From Bartonella apihabitans (GTDB lineage Bacteria; Pseudomonadota; Alphaproteobacteria; Rhizobiales; Rhizobiaceae): a stretch of 64,000 nt of DNA. The DNA is taken from NCBI RefSeq assembly GCF_030758755.1, contig NZ_CP132387.1, forward strand, positions 1,975,001-2,039,000. Reading direction: 5' to 3'. Under the pieces are notes generated by a model. That model was not told the DNA's origin and ran no database searches. It saw only the letters and a program-made list of their open reading frames with translations. Position numbers and translations under genes: made by a program. Positions 49,778 through 58,763 of this stretch are shown here, piece by piece (the stretch's first letter is position 1; each line of letters begins with the position of its first letter).

Positions 49778-50187
49778 TGTCTAACGAGGCTCTCGACAAA
49801 GCCCTTCAAGGTCTCGATCAGGCCATTGCCGCTGTGCGCGAAGCTGGCGGCCAAATTTCCAATAATGCAGTTGAAGCCGTCCACAATGCGACAGGCGGTG
49901 TTATTGACCCGTTCATTTTCCAGTTTGCGATCTTCGTACTGGCGATTTTTGTCGGCTATTATGTTGTCTGGGCCGTCACACCGGCTCTTCACACACCGCT
50001 CATGGCTGTTACCAATGCAATTTCTTCGGTTATCGTCGTTGGTGCGCTGCTTGCTGTCGGCCTTTCGGCTTCAGGTCTGGCAAGCACTTTCGGTTTCATC
50101 GCACTGGTACTTGCTAGCGTCAATATTTTTGGCGGCTTTCTCGTTACCCAGCGCATGCTTGCCATGTACAAGAAAAAAGATAAGTGA
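49777..50187 (+). CDS. pntAB: Transhydrogenase subunit alpha 2 (membrane dII part)
   Basis: A 136-residue membrane protein with a soluble N-terminus (1-42) and four hydrophobic helices starting [24 protein letters not shown], the conserved [24 protein letters not shown] motif falling between. It corresponds to the C-terminal membrane part of E. coli PntA. Confidence 0.93.
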   Translation: MSNEALDKALQGLDQAIAAVREAGGQISNNAVEAVHNATGGVIDPFIFQFAIFVLAIFVGYYVVWAVTPALHTPLMAVTNAISSVIVVGALLAVGLSASGLASTFGFIALVLASVNIFGGFLVTQRMLAMYKKKDK

Positions 50188-50198
50188 GGCTTGAACCT

Positions 50199-51599
50199 AT
50201 GAGTGTTAATTTTGCAGCCTTCCTTTATCTCGTCTCCGGTGTCCTGTTCATCATGGCACTGCGCGGACTTTCCCATCCGACAACAAGCCGCAAGGGCAAT
50301 GCCTATGGCATGGTCGGCATGGCTGTTGCCATCATCACAACATTGCTGCTTGCCCGTCCTAGCTTTGGCGGCCTTGTCCTAATTATTATCGGTCTTGCCA
50401 TTGGTGGCGCTATCGGTGCAGTCATTGCCCGCCGCATTGCCATGACTGCAATGCCGCAACTTGTTGCCTCTTTCCATTCACTTGTCGGTCTTGCTGCCGT
50501 TATGGTGGCCGCCGGTGCACTTTATTCGCCACATTCCTTCGGTATCGGCGAAATCGGCTCTATCCACGGGCGGGCACTTGTTGAAATGGCAATCGGTGTC
50601 GCAATCGGTGCGATAACCTTTACCGGTTCTATCATTGCGTTCCTGAAACTTGATGGACGCATGTCCGGCAAACCGATTATTTTGCCGAACCGTCACTTGA
50701 TCAATATTGTTCTTGCAGTGGCAATCGTTGTTCTCATCGCCGCACTTGTCGGAACCGAAAGCCATCTGGTTTTCTGGCTCATTGTGCTTTTGTCGCTCGT
50801 TATCGGTGTCACACTGATTGTTCCGATTGGTGGCGCGGATATGCCGGTTGTTGTTTCTATGCTCAATTCCTATTCGGGATGGGCTGCCGCCGGTATCGGC
50901 TTTACGCTCGGAAATATGGCTTTGATCATCACCGGTGCGCTGGTTGGTTCATCGGGCGCTATTCTTTCCTACATTATGTGTAAAGGCATGAACCGCTCGT
51001 TCATTTCCGTGATCCTTGGCGGATTTGGTGGTGAAAGTGCCGGCCCTGCCGGAAATAATGAAGTTGAACGCCGCCCAGTCAAACAGGGTTCGGCAGACGA
51101 CGCAGCATTCATTATGAAAAACGCCAACAAGGTCATTATCGTACCGGGATATGGTATGGCCGTTGCACAGGCCCAGCACGCACTCCGTGAAATGGCCGAC
51201 AAGCTCAAAGAAAATGGTGTCGAAGTCAAATATGCCATTCATCCGGTTGCCGGTCGTATGCCCGGCCACATGAATGTGCTGCTTGCCGAAGCCAATGTGC
51301 CCTATGACGAAGTTTTCGAGCTTGACGATATCAATTCCGAATTTGCCGAAGCAGATGTTGCTTTTGTCATTGGTGCCAATGACGTGACCAACCCTGCCGC
51401 CAAATCGGATCCATCTTCGCCAATTTATGGCATGCCGATTCTCGACGTATCGAAAGCGGGAACAGTTCTGTTCCTGAAACGTGGCATGGGAACAGGCTAT
51501 TCGGGCGTTGAAAACGAACTGTTTTTCCGAGACAACACCATGATGCTTTTTGGCGATGCCAAAAAAATGGTCGAAAGCATTGTCAAAGCCATGGAATAA
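50199..51599 (+). CDS. pntB: Transhydrogenase subunit beta (dII/dIII)
   Basis: A 466-residue protein from the ATG at 50199. About nine membrane helices are followed by the NADP(H)-binding domain III (about 290-466) with VPGYGMAVAQAQHALREMADKL and GANDVTNPAAKSDPSSPIYGMP. Together with PntAA and PntAB it uses the proton motive force to make NADPH from NADH. A strong terminator follows. Confidence 0.95.
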   Translation: MSVNFAAFLYLVSGVLFIMALRGLSHPTTSRKGNAYGMVGMAVAIITTLLLARPSFGGLVLIIIGLAIGGAIGAVIARRIAMTAMPQLVASFHSLVGLAAVMVAAGALYSPHSFGIGEIGSIHGRALVEMAIGVAIGAITFTGSIIAFLKLDGRMSGKPIILPNRHLINIVLAVAIVVLIAALVGTESHLVFWLIVLLSLVIGVTLIVPIGGADMPVVVSMLNSYSGWAAAGIGFTLGNMALIITGALVGSSGAILSYIMCKGMNRSFISVILGGFGGESAGPAGNNEVERRPVKQGSADDAAFIMKNANKVIIVPGYGMAVAQAQHALREMADKLKENGVEVKYAIHPVAGRMPGHMNVLLAEANVPYDEVFELDDINSEFAEADVAFVIGANDVTNPAAKSDPSSPIYGMPILDVSKAGTVLFLKRGMGTGYSGVENELFFRDNTMMLFGDAKKMVESIVKAME

Positions 51600-51606
51600 A
51601 CCTTAA

Positions 51607-51635
51607 GATGCCGCCATCAAGGCGGCATTTTTTTT
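51607..51635 (+). terminator. Terminator of the pnt operon
   Basis: ATGCCGCC (51608-51615) and GGCGGCAT (51621-51628) form a perfect stem with a five-base loop, followed by eight T residues. The next gene starts 12 bases on, so some read-through may feed nnrS. Confidence 0.92.
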
Positions 51636-51647
51636 GAGGATACAATT

Positions 51648-52850
51648 ATGGCAAGTTCGGCCGAACAGATGAGAGCATGGCAAGGCCCGGCACTTTTGAG
51701 TTACGGTTATCGTCCGTTTTTTCTGTTCGCAAGTATCTGGGCAGTATTTAGCCTGTTTATCTGGATTTTCCTTTTCTCCGGAAAAGATGTTCTGGCCATC
51801 GGGATTGATCCGTTTTCCTGGCACGCCCACAGCTTTCTCTTCGGTTATTTATGGGCTGTCATTGCCGGTTTTTTAATGACTGCCGTTCCCAATTGGACCG
51901 GTCGTTTGCCCATTGTCGGCTGGCCGCTTTTGGGCCTTGTATCCCTATGGCTTATCGGGCGCATTGCCATGGTGCTTTCATCCGATCTGCCCGCTACTGT
52001 AACAGTTGGCCTTGATTTGCTGTTTCCGCTTCTTTTCACCATCGCAATCGGGCGCGAAATTATATATGGAAAAAATTGGCGCAATCTCAAAGTGCTTATT
52101 CTGCTTGTTCTGCTTTTCTGCGCCAATCTGATTTTCGATTGCGAAGCTTTCAATGGCGTTTATGCTGCCGATGGCTATGGCGCACGTCTTGCCCTTGCCA
52201 TTGCGGTTTTTCTTATTGCCATTATTGGCGGCCGGATTGTGCCTAGTTTTACACGTAATTGGCTTGCCAAACGCGGGGAAACAAAACTGCCTGCCCCACA
52301 CGGGCGCGTTGATCAAACCATTATGATTTTTACGGCTATTTGCCTTGTTCTGTGGATAGTTTTTCCCGATACAAAATTGACCGCCCTATTATGCGGCCTT
52401 TGCGGCATTGCCAATCTTTACCGGCTGCAACGTTGGCGCGGTTTGGCAACTTTGAAAGAACCGCTGGTTTTTGTGCTTCATGTCGGCTTTCTGTTTATTC
52501 CACTAGGGTTTATCGCTTTGGCGCTTGGCACATTCGGAATTATTCCGGGAGGGCGCGCACCTGTGCAACATTTATGGATGGCCGGTGGCATCGGGATGAT
52601 GACAATGGCCGTTATGACACGCGCAAGCCTTGGTCATGCAGGCCGCCCGCTTACTGTTTCCTGGCCTGTTGTGCTGGTTTATCTCGCGCTGTTTCTATCG
52701 GTCTGGCTGCGGCTTTTTGCCGGCATCGCTAATAACAATCTGCCGACACTTCACCTTGCCGGAACTTTATGGATTCTGGCTTTTTTGGGTTTCGTCGTTC
52801 TCTATTGGAATGTTCTCACCAAACCGCGCAAACCACGCGTTCCGAATTGA
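51648..52850 (+). CDS. NnrS-family membrane protein
   Basis: A 400-residue polytopic protein with about 12 membrane helices. The family pattern YGYRPFFLFASIWA near the N-terminus, HAHSFLFGYLWAVIAGFLMTAVPNWTGR (around 62-90) and the late MTRASLGHAGRPL are NnrS hallmarks; several His suggest haem and copper binding as described in Rhodobacter. NnrS proteins respond to nitric oxide stress. No denitrification gene is nearby. GAGGA lies before the ATG. Confidence 0.9.
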   Translation: MASSAEQMRAWQGPALLSYGYRPFFLFASIWAVFSLFIWIFLFSGKDVLAIGIDPFSWHAHSFLFGYLWAVIAGFLMTAVPNWTGRLPIVGWPLLGLVSLWLIGRIAMVLSSDLPATVTVGLDLLFPLLFTIAIGREIIYGKNWRNLKVLILLVLLFCANLIFDCEAFNGVYAADGYGARLALAIAVFLIAIIGGRIVPSFTRNWLAKRGETKLPAPHGRVDQTIMIFTAICLVLWIVFPDTKLTALLCGLCGIANLYRLQRWRGLATLKEPLVFVLHVGFLFIPLGFIALALGTFGIIPGGRAPVQHLWMAGGIGMMTMAVMTRASLGHAGRPLTVSWPVVLVYLALFLSVWLRLFAGIANNNLPTLHLAGTLWILAFLGFVVLYWNVLTKPRKPRVPN

Positions 52851-52989
52851 CATTGATGACCGGAAAAGGCCGCCGCTATCATCTTTTTTTTGCGGCGGGC
52901 AACTTTCGCAAAACCGGCAATTTCAAACTTTCGATCAATAAAGATCGCAATTGGAACGGTTATGAATGACCGATTTCAAAAAATCCCGA

Positions 52990-54306
52990 TCAGCCGTAAA
53001 TGAGCTTATCCTGTTTTTTACGCAAGCGGGCAATCCACTGGTTCTCATTGATTGCAGCATTTTTTGCAGTGATGAGTTCGTTTTTCTTGATCGGTGCGGT
53101 GACTGTTGCCCCTTCAAGCAAACCACAAGGAATTGCCTCGTGCTTCCGTGCATCCTCGACTGTCATATTCCATGCGCGATAAGTATAAAGTCCGATAAAA
53201 TCAAGCTTGTCACCGGGTTTCAAATCTTTTTTGGCAACGGCACACACTTCTGCAACTGGTCGATCAAGCGGCACCATATCGGCCTTTCCGTAAAGCATGA
53301 CGCGTGCGCAAGTGAGCGGCACTTCCATCGCTGTGAGATGATAAGGACGATGGAAAGTAAAATAAGGCCCTTCACCAATTTTCAAATCTTCCATACGTTC
53401 CCAAACGCGGGGGTGGCGCATTTCTGCAACCACGAAAACCCCCGGTGAAACGCCCCGTCCGATCGAATAGTCGACAACACCGGATTTTGATAAAACGCCA
53501 CCATCTTTTTCAGGAATGAGCACCTTGTTCAGGCGGTCGATATCGGCTTTTGGTCCATGCATGCCAGGGCAATCCGGAACAAGTCCGGTTGCATTGGCAA
53601 TGGCTGTCATTTCGACCATGGTTTTTGAGCCATCAATGAATTCGACAAGCATACGCACATTCATATTGCGCTTACGTGCCTCTTCTTCATAATGATCGGG
53701 AATTGCATCAAAATCGAGCGGGTTGTTTTTGCCCTTTCCGGCAGCAACAACATTGTGCCCGAGTGCCGAAACAAATTCGATAAGCTCCATGCAGGAAGAC
53801 GGCTCGTCTCCGGCTCCAAGCGTGTAGATAAGACCACGTTTTTCTGCTTCATGTTTGAGATAGGGGCCAATTGTAACATCGGCCTCGACATTCATCATAA
53901 CGACGTGCTTGTTGTTTTGCAGTGTTTTATAGCCGATTTCCGCGCCTGCCTCGGGATAGCCTGTTGCATCGACAATAACATCGACGAGCTCGTTTTTTAG
54001 CAACATATCAAGATCGTCGGTGGCGGCAATTTTTCCCTCTTCAATTGCTGCTGTCATTTCCGACGCGTTGGAAACTTCCTTTGCATGCCCCGTTTCGTCA
54101 TAGGCAATTTTTGCAGCATCAAGTACCCGTTCGGGTGTGCGTGTCGAAACCGCCGCAACCTCGATACCATCCATATGGGCGACGCCTGTCAAAAGGTCGG
54201 TTCCCATTTCCCCGCAACCGACAAGCCCTATGCGGATAGGCTTGCCACTGTCTTCGCGTTTTTTAAGGTCGCGGGCCAAACCGATAAGGGCTACATTGCT
54301 TGTCAT
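52990..54306 (-). CDS. NAD(P)-dependent oxidoreductase with SAF-like C-terminal domain
   Basis: A 438-residue protein. An N-terminal Rossmann domain (IRIGLVGCGEMGTDLLTG, about 23-40) of homoserine-dehydrogenase-like type is followed by a catalytic domain (EADVTIGPYLKHEAEKRG) and a C-terminal SAF/AFP-like segment (VCAVAKKDLKPGDKLDFIGLYTY). Members of this family occur in operons for branched or unusual sugar acids, but the reaction here is not defined. It is alone between nnrS and the MaoC-like gene. Confidence 0.75.
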   Translation of the reverse strand: MTSNVALIGLARDLKKREDSGKPIRIGLVGCGEMGTDLLTGVAHMDGIEVAAVSTRTPERVLDAAKIAYDETGHAKEVSNASEMTAAIEEGKIAATDDLDMLLKNELVDVIVDATGYPEAGAEIGYKTLQNNKHVVMMNVEADVTIGPYLKHEAEKRGLIYTLGAGDEPSSCMELIEFVSALGHNVVAAGKGKNNPLDFDAIPDHYEEEARKRNMNVRMLVEFIDGSKTMVEMTAIANATGLVPDCPGMHGPKADIDRLNKVLIPEKDGGVLSKSGVVDYSIGRGVSPGVFVVAEMRHPRVWERMEDLKIGEGPYFTFHRPYHLTAMEVPLTCARVMLYGKADMVPLDRPVAEVCAVAKKDLKPGDKLDFIGLYTYRAWNMTVEDARKHEAIPCGLLEGATVTAPIKKNELITAKNAAINENQWIARLRKKQDKLIYG

Positions 54307-54610
54307 TTCAAAAAATTCTCCGGTAAAAAACGATCATTCATCAACCCGACAAAATATTTCTATCATCGGGTTTTGCCAGTCGTTCAGCGCATAATCCTTT
54401 CTTCAAAGGTCTAATAACAACGCTAAAGAATTGCAAGGCTCGTCATTGATTGAAGACAGAGAGCCAAGAGCCGAATACAAAACTCAACGTTTTCCAAACA
54501 AAAATTTGCGTGAAAATTATTTGACCTGTATAAGCAGCTTGAATTCATGACATAAGCGTTCTTTCGCCAATAAGAGGCGACCGCAAAAATATTGATAAGG
54601 AAAAACACTC
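54307..54610. other. Divergent intergenic region, nothing recognised
   Basis: About 300 bases separating the oxidoreductase from the MaoC-like gene; should contain both promoters, but I could not define them. Confidence 0.35.
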
Positions 54611-55084
54611 ATGCCCGGCAAAGTGACTGTTGACGATATTCCCGCTTCAATCGGCAAAGAAGTAGGTGTTTCGAATTGGCGTATTGTCACGCAGGAAATG
54701 ATTAACCAGTTTGCCGATGCAACCGATGACCATCAATGGATTCATGTTGACGAAAAACGTGCCAAAGAAACGCCCTTTGGCGGAACAATTGCCCATGGTT
54801 TTCTAACCCTTTCCCTGCTGTCGACTTTGGCTTATGAAGCCCTCCCCGAGCTTGAGGGGACAACAATGGGTATCAATTACGGTTTTGACAAAGTACGTTT
54901 GATGAGCCCCGTCAAAACCGGTGCAAAAGTTCGCGCCCATTTTGTGTTAAGCGACGCTGAAATTCGCCCATCGGGAAGAATTGTTTTTCATTACGCTGTC
55001 ACTCTTGAAATCGAAAATGTGAAAAAACCGGCTTTGACTGCCGACTGGATTACAATCGCCATGGTTCCGCCAAAAGCTTCGTAA
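54611..55084 (+). CDS. MaoC-family (R)-specific enoyl-CoA hydratase-like protein
   Basis: A 157-residue hotdog-fold protein. The hydratase-2 catalytic pattern is visible: FADATDDHQWIHVDEKRAKETPFGGTIAHGFLTLSLL, with the Asp and His that activate water and the following Ser/Gly turn. It likely hydrates trans-2-enoyl-CoA, or acts on a related acyl thioester. No polyhydroxyalkanoate or beta-oxidation gene adjoins it, so the pathway is open. Confidence 0.85.
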   Translation: MPGKVTVDDIPASIGKEVGVSNWRIVTQEMINQFADATDDHQWIHVDEKRAKETPFGGTIAHGFLTLSLLSTLAYEALPELEGTTMGINYGFDKVRLMSPVKTGAKVRAHFVLSDAEIRPSGRIVFHYAVTLEIENVKKPALTADWITIAMVPPKAS

Positions 55085-55827
55085 TTTTTAAGCGGCATAG
55101 ATTGATAGCGGCCTATTTATAGCTTTAAGCAGCGCATATGTGCTTATTTGAACGGGGCATCCTTGTTCGCCGGAAACAATAGCCGGTGCCGTTTGAACAA
55201 CAGGTCTTTTCCGGACTTGCAAAGGTGAAGCACTGCTGTCTCGACATGACGATCAGGTTTGCCGTCTTGCAACACCACTCATAAAAAAAGGTTTTGAATA
55301 ATCGCAGGACATCGGGCATTAGCCGACATTTTTCTTCTCATTTTCGCGGCCCGTCTTGCTGTTTTATCCGTTTTACGCTTCAACTCTATTGGACCGGATA
55401 TAGTGTGGGCGGATCTATTGCGGCCGGATAAATGTTTCACGGATGCGATTATTTTTCATCGCCTCATCCCGTGCAAACAAAACTCACCGAAGCGAGTCGT
55501 TTTTTATTCTTTTCAATCGGGATCTGGTCAGACCCACCACAATTTTTATTTACATATCTGTTATGGGGAGAATTATTATAGCAATGCCGCCAATTTTAAC
55601 GTCATTTTCACGTTGTTTTGCCGGTTTTTTTATCGAAAAACGTGAATAGAAAAATAAAAAAACAGCTATTTTTTTAAAAAACACAGCTTTTGGAAAACCA
55701 ATATAGACAAGCGAACCTTTTTTATGGTATTGGCACCACAATCATTTAAAACCTTACCTGAGAAGGTTTGGTCATTTTTGGGATATTCCCATTTAACAGA
55801 GATAGTAAAAACAAAGCAGGATTAAAC
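55085..55827. other. Long non-coding gap upstream of rpsU
   Basis: About 740 bases without a credible gene. It is T- and A-rich toward the end, with long homopolymer runs. It should contain the rpsU promoter and leader. Frames present (for example near 55403-55645) lack ribosome sites and family resemblance. Confidence 0.45.
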
Positions 55828-56055
55828 GTGCAAGTACTCGTTCGCGATAATAATGTTGACCAGGCGCTCCGTGCGCTCAAAAAGAAAATGCAACGTGAAG
55901 GCATCTTCCGTGAAATGAAGATGCGCGGCCATTATGAAAAGCCGTCGGAAAAGCGTGCCCGTGAAAAGGCCGAGGCTGTTCGGCGTGCCCGTAAGTTGGC
56001 CCGCAAGCGTGCACAGCGTGAAGGCTTGGTGAGCGGGCGCGGTTCTGCTCATTGA
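55828..56055 (+). CDS. rpsU: 30S ribosomal protein S21
   Basis: A 75-residue basic protein. The start is the GTG at 55828, with AGGA six bases upstream, giving the usual [20 protein letters not shown] beginning; codons further upstream belong to the leader. The remainder is the expected Lys/Arg-rich helix pair ([23 protein letters not shown]). S21 helps initiation at the 16S anti-Shine-Dalgarno end. A terminator lies about 110 bases downstream. Confidence 0.93.
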   Translation: MQVLVRDNNVDQALRALKKKMQREGIFREMKMRGHYEKPSEKRAREKAEAVRRARKLARKRAQREGLVSGRGSAH

Positions 56056-56166
56056 TATTCGGAATTTTGCTGAAATTTTTTGCCAGATTTGTAGAGTTTG
56101 CTCTCGTATGGTTTAATTTGTTTCAGGAAAGACCAATTTATGCGAAACTGAATTTCGCCTGGCTTC

Positions 56167-56199
56167 AAGTGGAGATGCGCCGTGCATTTCCACTTTTTT
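56167..56199 (+). terminator. Terminator after rpsU
   Basis: AAGTGGA (56167-56173) pairs with TCCACTT (56189-56195), with inner ATGC/GCAT pairing, followed by six T residues. Between the rpsU stop and this hairpin is a 110-base untranslated tail. Confidence 0.82.
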
Positions 56200-56267
56200 G
56201 TTATATCTAAGTCGTCAGACATGACGCATTTGACCCCGTGGAATTGTCTGTATCAGGATCGTGCCCC

Positions 56268-57077
56268 ATGAAAAAATTGAAACTATCCGCTTTCTTTCTT
56301 TTAGGTGCTGTTGTTTTGGCGGGGTGCAGCACGACCAATAGTGTGCTTGATCCTGAAGATGTTGCCCAAGGCTCGCATGAGAATATCTCTTCTCTGACGG
56401 CCGTTATTAAAGCCAATCCACGCGACCCTGACGGTTACAATGTACGCGGCTCGGCTTATGGGCGCGCCGGACGCAGCAAGGAAGCAATTGCCGATTTTAC
56501 TTCCGCTATAGCGCTCGACCCCAATTTCTATAAAGCCTATGCCAATCGTGCTTTGATTTATCGTAATACCGGAAATATGTCGGCTGCTATTGCCGATTAC
56601 AATCGCGCTTTGGCAATCAACCCGAATTATGATGTTGCTTTGATCGGACGTGGCAATGTCTATCGTTTGAGCGGCAAGCTTGATCTTGCCTATAATGATT
56701 TCAACAGTGCCATTCAGGCTGGCACAACCGACGGACGTGCCTGGCATAACCGCGCACTGATCGAACAGGCGCGTGGTGACCAGCAACAGGCCATTGCCGA
56801 TTTCGGTGCAGCCATGTCGCGCCAACCCAATGCCCCTGCCCCCTATAATGGACGTGGTCTCTCCTACGCAGCGCTTGGCGACTGGGATAATGCTTTTGAT
56901 GATTTCAACGCTGCCATACGATTGGATGGCAGTAATGCTGAAAGCTGGTCAAATCAGGCAATGGTATATGAACATCGTGGCGACAAGAAAAAAGCTTATG
57001 CTTCCTATACAAAAGCCGTCAGTCTTGACCCGAGTTTCAAACCGGCAAGAGAAGGCCAAAGCCGCACACGCGGCTAA
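56268..57077 (+). CDS. TPR-repeat lipoprotein (NlpI-like)
   Basis: A 269-residue protein from the ATG at 56268. A signal peptide ends at the lipobox VLAGC, so it should be a membrane-anchored lipoprotein. Six to seven TPR motifs follow from about residue 50, for example AIADFTSAIALDPNFYKAYANRALIY and AIADYNRALAINPNY. The layout matches NlpI-like proteins, which act as adaptors for envelope enzymes and proteases. The partner here is unknown. Confidence 0.87.
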   Translation: MKKLKLSAFFLLGAVVLAGCSTTNSVLDPEDVAQGSHENISSLTAVIKANPRDPDGYNVRGSAYGRAGRSKEAIADFTSAIALDPNFYKAYANRALIYRNTGNMSAAIADYNRALAINPNYDVALIGRGNVYRLSGKLDLAYNDFNSAIQAGTTDGRAWHNRALIEQARGDQQQAIADFGAAMSRQPNAPAPYNGRGLSYAALGDWDNAFDDFNAAIRLDGSNAESWSNQAMVYEHRGDKKKAYASYTKAVSLDPSFKPAREGQSRTRG

Positions 57078-57097
57078 TCATTGCCCGCTTTTCATAT

Positions 57098-57144
57098 CGA
57101 ATAGGCCTATGGTTACATAAAATTCGAATAGGTCTGTGGTTACA
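57098..57144. repeat. 20-bp direct repeat, two copies
   Basis: CGAATAGGCCTATGGTTACA at 57098-57117 recurs at 57125-57144 with two differences, seven bases apart, in the gap after the TPR lipoprotein gene. Confidence 0.85.
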
Positions 57145-57169
57145 AAAAAACGCAAGTTTTAAAAAAACA

Positions 57170-57200
57170 AAAGCCCGAACAATATTTGTTGCGGGCTTTC
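57170..57200. terminator. Two-way terminator between the TPR lipoprotein and baeRF-like genes
   Basis: AAAGCCCG-AACAA (57170-57182) pairs with TTGTT-GCGGGCTTT (57186-57199, one extra G), with A runs before and T residues after, so it can serve both convergent genes. Confidence 0.8.
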
Positions 57201-57281
57201 GTTTAATATTTATTGCCAAAATTTTCGCTTTTTAAACGATGCCACCCGTTTTGGAAGTGGCATCAACAAAACGAAGCTTTC

Positions 57282-58370
57282 CTACATTCTGAAACGGAAT
57301 ATAGCAGCGAGAGACTGATGGTTAGGAATGTCGCTCTTGCGAACGGCCAGCACATGTCCACCATTGGCGAGTACGCGGCTAGCAATCTCGTCGACCACAT
57401 TATAGGTATCCGGCCCCTCTTTACCGAAAGTGACGGCTCCGGTTGTTTCATCAACAGTCCCGTGAACGATTTCGTCCATATCGGCAAGCAATGTATCAAT
57501 CTGACCGATCGTAGCTGCACGGGCTGCAAGCGCAATATCTGTTGTGGTACGCCCTTCGGCTGTCAGATGTTCGAAATGCGACCGGATATCGGCCACTTGC
57601 CGTTCATAATAACGGTCAAGAACAGGACGAGCGAGGTCCCCGATTTCTGTCGGGTTTGCACGATCAAGTCCGGCATTGACAATTTCTCCGATAAGGTTGT
57701 TGCCGCCATAGACCGAACGGAACGCATTGATCATTGCTTCATTTCCGCCAATAATCAAAGGAACATCCGGTCTCGTCAGATAACGACGCAAAGCTGAATC
57801 AATCAAACGGCAATATTGGGTCAACCGCACTGCACTATTGGAACTGATTTTCTCGTTACTGGTGCCGACAGCGCTATTGATGTCCTTGGGCATATCCGGC
57901 ACTTTGACTTCGAATGGTTCGATATCACTTGCAATTTCGATGAGCCGGACTTTTGATTCTGCAATAACCACCACGTGAGCCGTATGGGCAAAGGTAATCG
58001 AACGAAGCAGCGGGCTCAACATGAACCGGTCTGCAATTTCAACAAATGATTTCAAACGGTTTGCAAGCCGGAAAGTCCACATACGATCCGGGGTGGCAAG
58101 AACGGCAAGACTACGTGCCTGTTTCAACCAGAACTCTTCATAATCGGAAAGTCCGGTTAAAAGCGTTTCCAGATTTGCCAGACGCCGTTTATCTGTAAGG
58201 GATTGGGATTGTGCCAATGCCTCTTTCACCTGATTGGCATACTCAATTTTACTGGCACCAATTTCGGATGTAATCGGTGTCGTTGGCAAGTATATTGATA
58301 CACATGCATCGGCGCGCACCTCTCGTAATTTGTTAAAATCCGACATTGATGGAATATCGACATGCTGCAT
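57282..58370 (-). CDS. Bacterial archaeo-eukaryotic release-factor (eRF1/Pelota-like) protein, Balon-type candidate
   Basis: A 362-residue soluble protein without signal peptide. The N-terminal part (DFNKLREVRADACVSIYLPTTP) and the middle domain, with FAHTAHVVVIAESKVRLIEI followed by a region around CRLIDSALRRYL and PLIIGGNEAMINAFRSV, resemble the baeRF family, bacterial relatives of eRF1 and Pelota. Balon, a ribosome hibernation factor, belongs to this group. The C-terminal domain contains VVDEIASRVLANGGHVLAVRKSDIP, the eRF1 domain-3-like segment. Specific function as a hibernation factor is inference. Genes of this type often lie near stress genes; here it is alone. Confidence 0.7.
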   Translation of the reverse strand: MQHVDIPSMSDFNKLREVRADACVSIYLPTTPITSEIGASKIEYANQVKEALAQSQSLTDKRRLANLETLLTGLSDYEEFWLKQARSLAVLATPDRMWTFRLANRLKSFVEIADRFMLSPLLRSITFAHTAHVVVIAESKVRLIEIASDIEPFEVKVPDMPKDINSAVGTSNEKISSNSAVRLTQYCRLIDSALRRYLTRPDVPLIIGGNEAMINAFRSVYGGNNLIGEIVNAGLDRANPTEIGDLARPVLDRYYERQVADIRSHFEHLTAEGRTTTDIALAARAATIGQIDTLLADMDEIVHGTVDETTGAVTFGKEGPDTYNVVDEIASRVLANGGHVLAVRKSDIPNHQSLAAIFRFRM

Positions 58371-58763
58371 TGAGAAATCCCTTTCCTCTTTTGTTTACTC
58401 ATTACTGATATGGGCACTCGACATGTCCAAAAACAAGACAATCAGGATTTTAATTTTACTTTTATTGAAAATTACACAACTTTTCCGGAGCCAAAGTCTA
58501 TTCGACACGGAATTGGACAATAGAATTTTCTTGATGAAGCTTTTTTAAAGGAGCCTCGTATTTTGAAAAGCTTGATAAGCCATAGAAAGATGGTTCCGGA
58601 TTTTCAAAATGAAAAACGGAACTTTTCGAACCCGCTATTTTTTTAAGCAGGCCTTGCCTGCCTGCGCGTTTTTAGCGAGAGGCGGCCAATCCGGCCTGTT
58701 GGAAACAAGCCATTTTACCTTGCCTCTCATAGTGTTGCGCAAAGGCTAAGTGTTATAAAAAAG
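58371..58763. other. Non-coding gap between baeRF-like gene and gshA
   Basis: Contains promoter sequence for the minus-strand baeRF-like gene and the 3' end of gshA. A GCAGGC/GCCTGC hairpin (about 58647-58668) is followed by GCGCGTTTTT on the plus strand, not in the direction needed for gshA, so I do not call a terminator. Confidence 0.4.

Noticed and set aside
55403..55649. Small frames in the gap before rpsU
   Set aside because: They have poor ribosome sites, biased composition and no conserved pattern.
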